A DNA stretch of 64,000 nt, taken from Clitoria ternatea (lineage: Eukaryota; Streptophyta; Magnoliopsida; Fabales; Fabaceae). A program made the translations under genes and the position numbers. The notes beneath the pieces were generated by a model, which had not been told where the DNA came from, did not search any database, and was given only the letters and a program-made list of their open reading frames with translations. The DNA lies in NCBI GenBank assembly GCA_037962975.1, contig CM075672.1, positions 127,086,001 to 127,150,000 of the forward strand, given 5' to 3'. Each line of letters begins with the position of its first letter. The stretch's first letter is position 1. This document shows, one piece after another, positions 56,281-64,000 of the stretch.

Positions 56281-58261
56281 TTCTTCCAATCACTCGGTTT
56301 TAACTTGACAGAATCCCTTAAAACCGACCCAATATTCATTCAGTTTTCACTCAGCAAAGTTCATCCGTATCCGAGTCATCTTCACACTCAGCCTCCCTCT
56401 TTATATAACAATCTAGACCGATCCACTTTCCATTCAACCAAGTCATTCAGGGCCGACTCATACTCATATAGTCTCTCACTCGGCAATTTCAATCCAAATC
56501 CAAGTCATCTCAATCAATCTTTCACTCGGTAATTTCTCTAAAACTGACCCATCACTTATTGGGTCTTCCACTCGGTATTCATACCTCTTCTCACTCGGAG
56601 AATACCTTAACCATTCATTCCTCAGGAATAAACTCCTTAATCAAGTTCCACTCGGAAATTACTTAACACTTAGCCACTCAAAATACATGAAATCTTATTC
56701 ACTCGGAATTTATACTTAACATTCACTCGGAATGTATATAACATCTTTCACTCAGCATTGCATTCCCAAAACTGACTCAACACCTGATCGGCTATCACTT
56801 CGGCAATTCATCTCAACACCGGCTCATCTATGTTTGGGTCATTCACTCGGAATTATCATCTACCATAAGCCTCACAGGCTATTTCATGGGATCCACTCGG
56901 CCTTAGCATTCCTCAACCTCACATACTAATTCACATAGAATTCCACTCGGAATTTAACATCAGCAACCATCCCATGCCAATACATATAATATTCCACTCA
57001 GGAATCACATATTCCACACACAGATGCACTCGGCAACATAATAATAACACCATGCATCCAATGCATTTAACATAACATTAATAATCACATGCATCTCAAG
57101 CATCTTAGCATAATCATCATCATGAACATCAACACATATTACATGGACGGAATTCAACAACATCAAAACAAGCATATTCATCATGCATATCTGGGCTACT
57201 ACTCACTCGGAAATCAGCAAAGCAACACACATCAAATATCACACATCACAGTGCAAGAATTTCACCTGGAAACCCGTCCATAAACCATGCATTTGAGATG
57301 CAAAGCCCCCTTACCTGGAATGATGTTCCAGAAGTCACATGGGCCACTCAGCCCAGCCACAGCAGCTCTCTGCTCGGCTTTCAACCATAGGAGAGCCAAA
57401 CACAGCTTCCTTTGAAGCAGCTCTCCCACCAAGTCAGTGGAGAAGCTTCCAAGGCACCACAGACTTCACTCGGCCCAGTAGAGATTCCAACGCTGCTCCA
57501 CACTTGAACAGTAACCACCAAGCACGTCTCAAAGCTGTTCCTCACTCGAACAGTACCGAGAGCTAGTCCTCACCACCATGGAGGACAACCAAGCTTCCAT
57601 GCACCAACCATGCCTTCTTCTTCACACAAACAGCACAGCCTCACACAGTGGATCATCTTCCATAACACCGAGGCACACACACCCATGCTGCAGCAGGCTC
57701 CCAAACTAAGCCCATCATATGAAGGAAGAAGAAAAGGAAGACGAAGAGGAAGCACCAGGGAACAGGAAAGGGACCTGAACCCAGCCTCCACACACAGCCA
57801 TACGCTGATTCCTCCACCACAACCACGCTGTTCCACTCGGTCCTATACGATGCATGAGTGGAAGAAGAAGATGAAGGAGACGAAGGAGAAGAAACAGCAA
57901 CGCAGAAGAGAAAGAGTCTAGGGAGCTCTAGAGAGAAGGAGGAGCACTTCTCTCATCAGAACATGCACCAACAAGGAAATGAATAATGTGAGGAGGGAAA
58001 CGTGAAAGTGAAGCTATATCACCTTACAGCCCCATCAGCGTCCCACTCTCATCATCTCAACATCCCATCCTTATTTAATGCAAGTCCATCAGCATTTAAT
58101 GCCATTCTCTCAGCAATGATTACCCACATCCAACGTGGACAAGGGAGAGGAAGGGAACCAAAACTCCTAAGGCACCACCTACCACCAGCGTACATAAAGA
58201 GAGAGAAAGGGAGAGAGAACCGGGTCCACTAAGCCACCAAGGCACATAGTTCATTCTTGCA

Positions 58262-58294
58262 TTATTAGTATTATTATTATTATTATTATTATTT
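58262..58294. repeat. (ATT)n microsatellite
   Basis: About nine ATT units, with one interruption, near the start (element strand) of the solo LTR. Confidence 0.9.
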
Positions 58295-58373
58295 AATCAA
58301 TTTGCCTAATTGGCAATTAATCCTTAATTAACCAATAATCGGTAATTAATAAAAATCGGGATGTTACAGTCTA

Positions 58374-59480
58374 CATACCCATATTTGTTTGGTGGCTTAG
58401 GAATTCTCTTCCCTTTATCTTTGACCAACTGATAATCAAAGACACTACAAAAGTCTGCAGCTTCACCTGAGCTATTAAATTCTAGAAAATCAAGTACTTC
58501 TGCAATAGATCCTGGGTTTGGGTCTATAGTATATAAGAAGTGCTCATCCACATTCTGAGTCTACTTCTCGTTTAATAAGAGCTCTACCTCAATCTTAGTC
58601 TATTCACCCTTTAAGGTGTTTTCCTGCAAAGTCTGCTCCTTCTTTAACATCCCCATTTTTGACTCATCAAAAATAACATCTTTACTTATGATGCACTTTC
58701 AAATCCACCTACTACTAGTCTCTATAGCCTGTAACCATTCACACCTTTTGGATATCCAAGAAAAATGCATTTGATAGCCCTTGGTTCCAGTTTCCCTTCC
58801 TTGACATAGGCATAAGCTAGATAACTAAACATATATAGATCTGAATAGCCTACAGACTTTCCACTTTATGCTTTCATAGGTGTCTTGAACTTTAAAGTTG
58901 AAGAAGGGGGCCTATTTATTAGGTGTACTGCAGTGGTAGCAGTTTCTCCCCAGAAGCATTTAGGCATTCCTACTCCCAAAAGTATGCATCTAACTCTTTC
59001 AAGAATTGTCCTGTTCATTCTTTCATCCAGACCATTTTATTGAGGTCAATGAGGATCTATTTTGTGCCTTTTAATTCCCTGTTTCTTGTAAAACTCATTA
59101 CAATGCTTTGAAAGAAATTCTAGACCATTGTCAATCCTTAAAACTTTGAGTTTGTTATTTAACTAATTCTGAATCAGCGTGTGCCATTCCTGAAATCTTG
59201 TTAAGGTTTTAATCTTATCCTTTAGGACATACAACTAGGTTCCTTGAAAAATCATCAATAATTGATAGAAAATATGAGCCTCCACCTAGAGTCTGAACTC
59301 TATAAGCCCCCTACAAGTCAGAATGGACATATTCAAAAGGCTTGGAAGAAACATGCCTGACAGACCCAAATTTCACCTTACGTGATTTACCAAGCACACA
59401 ATTTTCATAGAGATCTAACTTGTTCATTTTATCTCCATTTAATAGATTTTATTTTTTCCAATTCAAATAAACCTTTTTCA
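58374..59480 (-). pseudogene. Copia B integrase and linker
   Basis: Integrase motifs on the - strand: VRHVSSKPFEYVHSDL (first acidic residue), GGGSYFLSIIDDFSRN, RIDNGLEFLSKHCNEFYKKQ (second D), and NGLDERMNRTILERVRCILL, where E is kept. FWGETATTAVHLINRP ends the core. The linker at 58324-58551 has IPKPPNKYGYVD, a typical copia integrase-RT linker motif. Several stops are present. Confidence 0.87.
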
Positions 59481-60389
59481 TTAACATGCCTAAGTCTGAG
59501 ATGTCAGTTTTCTTTATCATGATAGTTTTTACTAGCTACAGAAGCATAAGCAATTACAATGGAACCATCTAAGATAAATAAAACTTCTTTTTGTATTTTA
59601 ATCATAACTCTTTCTACTGTTATCGAAATTGAGTGGTTCTTGTCCTATAATTTTCATGATAAAATCCTCTACTACTTTTATGAAGATACCAAAAGTTAAT
59701 TCTCAACCAATTATTCCTAGTTTTTATTTTAAGTGGTTATTCCAGTTTCATGTTTAGATTTGGCAGTCCTTCGTATTTTGGCCATAACTTTTGCTACGGT
59801 TATGGAAATTGTCTAATTCTCATCATAACTAAAATTTATTTTTGTGAAAAAGTTTATACGAAATTGCCATCACAATAGCCCATATGTCACCTCTCATGAT
59901 TTATGATCACATGCACCACTAGCCCTTGACACCTCACCTTTCATGCACTCCAGGATGCTGACACCTAGCCCCACACGTGTCAACACTAGCCCTCACCACT
60001 CCTTCTCAAAATAGCTCTCTTTCCACCTTACATTTTGGCTCTTTCACTATTCACTCTCTTTTCTCTCTTTTTCGGTCTCTCTCACTCTTACATTTTCCCC
60101 CTCTCTTCTCTTTTCCCTTAAAGCCGAGAGACCCTACAACCAAAAAGCGCTCTTAACTCTCTTTTTCTTCCTTTTCCTCCTCCACCTTATGCCACCATTC
60201 ACACCTCCACCATCATGCATGCAAAGGATCAAATGTGAGGAGCCCTCTTTCACCTTTTCCCCCTTGTACCCGAGGACTCCACCACCATCATCAAAGCTCA
60301 GGACAACATTAGGAAGCCATGAGGTCTTGATCGTCACCTATAAATGTCACACACGTGAAGCTTGAGGTGAGAATCTTGTTTCCCCTTAT
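59481..60389. other. LTR-like non-coding sequence, element not identified
   Basis: Two related stretches near 59610-59660 and 59780-59830 share CATAACTNTTNCTACNGTTAT followed by GAAATTG. At 60000-60180 a pyrimidine-rich stretch precedes GCTTGAGGTGAG near 60361, which looks like the leader and splice donor seen in the other long LTRs here (4638, 12612). The open frame 60134-60337 on the - strand is low in complexity. Probably part of another long gypsy LTR, but no ends or TSD were found. Confidence 0.4.
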
Positions 60390-61135
60390 TTCCTTACTAA
60401 GGCTGAAAGCATCCCATGTTATTTTCCCTTTGATTCTTACTTTTTATCACTTGTATGTTATGTTGAAAACCTTGTATGTGTTGTAGGAACCACATATGTC
60501 TTTATTCTAAGAGGCCATGCATATAAAGGTTGCGAAGTAAAATCCCTTACCTCCTTGATTTCCTTTCTCTTAGCCAAATATACCCTAGACCAATTTCCTT
60601 TGATTTTTCATCTCACACCATTTGCATGTCATGTTTTGGACCTTGCATGTAATATAGAAAATCCTAACTGCCTTGAACATAATGTGTATGCAACATGGAT
60701 GAGAAAATTAAAATGAAAAGCCTTTGTTTCCCTAATTACATTGTCTTGGCCTAATGGCTTTTAACCATTTCCCCTATTTTTTGTATTTATGCATGTGAAG
60801 TTTTGAAATTTAGAAGCTTGGTCCCCCTTGGTTTTCTTTTTGGTTGAGAGCTTCATAAAGCCATTTCCTTGATTTGGCCTTTTCCTCTTTAAAATTTTAT
60901 TGCCAATCACTTACGTGTTATGTCTAGTACCTTGCATGTTGTTTTGGGTGCCATGAGAAGCCTTGATTCTAGCCTAAATTTCCATGCATGTAAGGTTTAA
61001 AATTTCAAAACATTGTCCCTCAATTTTGTTACCTTGGCTGAGAGCTCCCTAGGCAAGTTTCCTTGTGATTTTTTCTCTCCATCACATGCATATTGTGTTT
61101 AGTGATTTGCATGAGGTCCTAGTAGCCAAAAGGTT
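60390..61135 (+). repeat. Degenerate tandem repeats of about 165 bp, four to five copies
   Basis: Segments with TTCCTTTGATTTTTC, TTGCATGTCATGTT, CCTTGCATGT and CATGCATATAAAGGTT recur near 60425, 60595, 60775, 60880 and 61060. Identity is low (roughly 60-70% by impression). Confidence 0.5.
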
Positions 61136-62390
61136 CTATTTTGCTTCTACTATGCTCACGACCAAGCCCTCTCTAAGGTCTTCACTCTTGTTTATTAGTT
61201 TTAGAAGATAAGATATGAGTTTCAGAGCCGTCATCGGAGTCAAGGAACGAAAGAAACTAAAAATCAGAATGTTCTCCGGAGGACTTGCATAGGAATCTGA
61301 GGTAAAGGGGAGTTCTCTGACACCTTCGATGGAATATTCGCATGCATAAGCATGGGAACCTCCCTTGGGATCCCGACTAAACCATGACTACATGTAAAAT
61401 TAGGGAAGTATACAATTTAAGTAAGAAAAGTAAATTAATTGTGAAAAATCCTAAAATTCACATGTAACTATCCTTTTAAGAAAAATTTAATTTTAATGCT
61501 CATAATTGGCTAGATGCAAACAATATTTTAATGACTTAAATTCGTACGTAAAAATGTATGTGTATTTATCTGTGCTCTTGAGTGGATTGATATAAGAACA
61601 TGGTCAAGTGTGTAATTGTGTATGCGATCATGTTAGATTAAATACGAAGATAAGTTAAGAAATTTAGTAAGGAAGAAAGCAAAAAGTTAAAAGACATAGG
61701 TAAAATGAAGAAAAGTCGCTAAGGGACGTGATGCGTAAATAAGCTCGTAACGAGGGAGAAATAAATGGTAAATTAATGAGATTTAATTTGGATTATTAAA
61801 GGAAAAAAGAGTAAATATAAGTTAGTAATGTAAATGGTGAATTAAAAGGAAAATAGGTTAGGCGATTACTCCATAACTGAGCATATTAATGTACTTGTGG
61901 TTACCTTAACATGGTGAATTGTGGACACGTTATAGTTGTAAGAATGTCGTAATAAACCATGTGATATTCTGTGTTTGTGAATGATTAAGTTGAATTTTAT
62001 GATGGATAACTTATAGTGGTCGTGTTTGTATCTATAATAATATCGGTGGGATTCTGTGAAACTATATGAAATGTTCTACCACTTGAAAATCTATTCTATG
62101 TAATTGACGACTTGACTGAAATTAAGCCATAATTAACAACGTGAGTAATGTTGTAAATGATCTATAAAGATAGATTGAATAGTATGAGTTAATGAACTTA
62201 AATGAAGTGAAGTCCTGGTAGGGTCTGTAACAAGTAACGAGCTAGAGATGAAAATAAATTGAAACGATGAGGATGATGATGTGTGATGACATATACCGGT
62301 ATTTGTATTAATGTTACCGCGTAAAAATTTATGATGAATGAGATTCGTGGAATTGAGTAATTCATAAGACATTGTCCTTAATCGTCAGAT
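61136..62390. other. Non-coding AT-rich sequence; no gene recognised
   Basis: No open frame or domain. 61190-61330 has a moderately GC-rich piece (GAGCCGTCATCGGAGTC, CTCCGGAGGACTTGC) that looks like the downstream part of a gypsy LTR. The rest is AT-rich with no structure that I can support. Confidence 0.4.
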
Positions 62391-64000
62391 GATAGCCAAC
62401 CACAAGCGCACGGGGTATCGAAGTAATAAAAGAGATATCGTTCCCACAGAGATTGTGCCCAAGTACTATTTATAACGGTGTTTTAATTATCCACTGAATC
62501 GATTGAGATGAATTACTAGAATGATTATAAATAGTAAATCTGAGAACAGAAAATTTAACGTCTTTAAAGAAGAAAATCAGAGCAAGTTTGGGAAATTCAA
62601 TTCAAGGAAGGTCTTGGGATTTAAGGGTTCATATGCAAGTACCAAAATTAAAGGTCAATTACCTATCCAATTATATGATTTCCGTTTCTAAGATGGATAC
62701 CCCTGATTTAATTAATACTTTTCTCTCAAAAGCCTATTAACGTGCCTAATTCCCAAAGAACCGCATTCAATTTGTTAATTAAACCCCTTAAGTTTTGTGG
62801 GAATCCAATTAATCCTCAAATGAGTTCGCTTACCGTCGTAAAACAAAAACATAGGTTTAATTTATGTATTTTTGAATAGTATACCTATTCTCGTAGCGCA
62901 TACAATTTGGAATCAACTACGCTTATCTCTAAATCTTGTAGAAGTATTACGATACATAAATCAAATAGAAACATGAAATCACATCCTTGAATGGTAAAGA
63001 ACAATTAATTTAGATACATAAGCATATTACATCCTTTAATCAAAAGAACGAAAGTTTAGTGTGCCATAAAGATTGTCATCATCATGTCATACATAACCAA
63101 ATCAAAGTCAAACATAAAAGGAATCAAAAGTGTAAACTAGGGTTCTAGAATTACAAATTAGTTCTCACTAGGATTGTAAACTCTTTCTCCCAAATCTGCA
63201 GAATTGATCTCCCTTCATGAATTGATCCTCGATCTCCAATGAATAATCTTCCAAAAGATGCTTCAAAATCTTCCAAAAGGTGCCTCAAAAACTATCTCTC
63301 TAGAACTCCCTCTAACTCCCCCTAATTGGCCCATTAGAAACCCTAAAACTAAAGTGAATTGGGCCACATAGGGGACAACCATGGCCAGTGATGGATAACC
63401 ACGACCAGTGGTTCGAGCCCTGATGCTCCTTGGCTTTAAATGCGCAATTATTGGTGACATACAGAGTAAACCACGTCAAGTGGTGGGAAACCACAACCAG
63501 TGGTTGCTTCTAACTTGTTCTTTTTTGCTTCAAGAAGGCTCCTTGGTGTTCCACAATGCCCACCACAGCCAGCGGTGGATAACCACGGCCAGTGGTGGTC
63601 TCTGACCTGCTTTTCCCTTCCTTCTAGTGCCAACCATAGCCAATGGTTATCCTCCATTAGCAGTGGTTTCCTCCAATCTCTCCAAAATACACTCCTAAAG
63701 GCCTTAGAAGTCTTATTTTTCGTTTACTTTGTCATTTTTCCTCAAAGAGACCTAAAATATCAATAATCTTGTAAAATAAGAACAACCAAGTAATATGTAT
63801 GGAAAAGAATCAAAATCAAGGGAATCAAACATGAACAATATGCAAAGAAACCTAAAAACTAGACCTAAAAACAACCAAAAGTACCACACAATACACACTT
63901 ATCAAAATACCCCAAACTAAAACATTGCTCGTCCTCAAGCAATCACTGAATCCATACAAGCATATAATGAAAAACCAGTAGACCCAAACAAACTTAAGGA
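62391..64000. mobile_element. LARD-like non-autonomous LTR element fragment
   Basis: CAAGCGCACGGGGTATCGAA, then GTAATAAAAGAGATATCGTT and CCCACAGAGATTG near 62405-62455, is a sequence I associate from memory with the region just inside many plant LTR-element derivatives that lack coding genes. The far end CATTGCTCGTCCTCAAGCAA near 63922 is also typical of that group. No coding domain. It runs to the edge of the window. A CCAC/GTGG dyad cluster is inside. Confidence 0.4.
63370..63660. repeat. Cluster of ACCAC-N-CAGTGGT dyads
   Basis: Dyads such as ACCACGACCAGTGGT near 63400, ACCACGTCAAGTGGT near 63470, ACCACAACCAGTGGT near 63490, ACCACGGCCAGTGGT near 63583 and ACCATAGCCAATGGT near 63634. Six to eight copies in 290 bases, arm length 5 with a variable centre. 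Overlapping open frames on both strands come from this repetition. Confidence 0.85.

Larger units (their letters stand above)
53481..58368 (-). mobile_element. 4.9 kb solo LTR, gypsy type, minus strand
   Basis: 4,888 bases bounded by gtcta. In its own direction it starts TGTAACATCCCG and ends GGGGTGTTACA, so the ends are also inverted copies of one another for about 11 bases. It is related to the level-2 LTR (its 53482-53640 matches the reverse complement of about 11860-12017). It contains a 70-85 bp sub-repeat array (54240-55025) and CTCGCTTGAGCGAG-type dyads (56050-56280). It also has many ACTCGG words (56290-57200) and an (ATT)n run. Open frames such as 57610-57921 carry no domain I recognise. 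Confidence 0.88.
51309..59480 (-). mobile_element. Copia B: decayed Ty1/copia element, minus strand, split by a solo LTR
   Basis: In its own direction integrase (59480-58561), linker, RT (from 58374 across to 52600) and RNase H (to 51951) are visible, then a 3' LTR. The order is copia-like. The gag end and 5' LTR are missing or unrecognisable to the right. The RT-integrase linker is interrupted by 53481-58368 with a perfect gtcta TSD. Confidence 0.85.

Noticed and set aside
57610..57921. 103-codon basic open frame in the solo LTR
   Set aside because: Low complexity (K, E, R, Q-rich) at the end, no motif, inside an LTR leader-like stretch.
53481..58368. DNA transposon with terminal inverted repeats
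   Set aside because: Five-base TSD, LTR-like relatedness to 11860-12017 and long-LTR internal structure fit a solo LTR better. No transposase.
1..64000. tRNA or rRNA genes
   Set aside because: I looked for tRNA-like T-loop words (GGTTCGANTCC) with paired acceptor ends and for conserved rRNA words, and found none convincing. Primer-binding sites only mimic tRNA 3' ends.

Overview
The window is plant nuclear DNA, most likely eudicot and possibly legume. It has plant Ty1/copia and Ty3/gypsy retrotransposons, GT-AG introns, AT-rich intergenic DNA and no prokaryotic gene organisation. Nearly all of it is transposable-element sequence. The only ordinary host gene I can support is a 66-residue zinc-ribbon-like protein at 48783-48983.

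The left three quarters is one nested stack, which I resolved by reading LTR termini and target-site duplications (TSDs). Level 1 is an old, decayed copia element (copia A, + strand; 1806-3929 continued at 45550-about 48300). Level 2 is a solo LTR of about 5.2 kb inserted in its integrase (3930-12017 plus the last five bases at 45545-45549; TSD cagta/cggta). Level 3a is a 2.9 kb solo LTR inside level 2 (7659-10547, TSD tttgg). Level 3b is a chromovirus-like (Tekay-type) gypsy element inserted five bases from the end of level 2 (12018-45539, TSD gggtg). It has 3.7 kb LTRs, a tRNA-Met-type primer site and broken gag-pol. Level 4 is a 21 kb Ogre/Tat-type gypsy element on the - strand inside the 3' LTR of the Tekay-like element (23006-44142, TSD ctcac).

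The Ogre-like element is the most informative part. In its own direction it reads: 5' LTR (44142-41971), primer site, an ORF1 of unknown function (40867-38927), gag, protease with G-patch, a 223-base intron that restores the frame into reverse transcriptase, RNase H, a second RNase H, integrase, a long 3' region, and the 3' LTR (25176-23006). The 3' region holds an array of about 32 copies of a 30-bp hairpin-containing repeat, other short dyad repeats, and a convergent antisense gene (25723-28105, + strand). That gene has its own TATA box, a 72-base intron with a TACTAAC branch-point sequence, and a coiled-coil C-terminal half. Gag-pol and the antisense gene are both broken by a few stops and frameshifts. 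Many of the stops are TAG where CAG is the likely ancestor.

Right of the stack are the small host gene (48783-48983), about 2 kb of AT-rich sequence, an unassigned GC-rich patch, and a second decayed copia element on the - strand (copia B; 51309-53480 and 58374-59480). Copia B is split by another solo LTR with a perfect five-base TSD (53481-58368, TSD gtcta). The last 4.5 kb is non-coding and repetitive: degenerate repeats of about 165 bp, then a region resembling non-autonomous LTR-element (LARD) leaders.

A recurring architectural theme is arrays of short interrupted palindromes inside LTRs and 3' regions. Their sequences differ between elements, but the layout (about 12-16 bp dyads, tens of bases apart) is similar.
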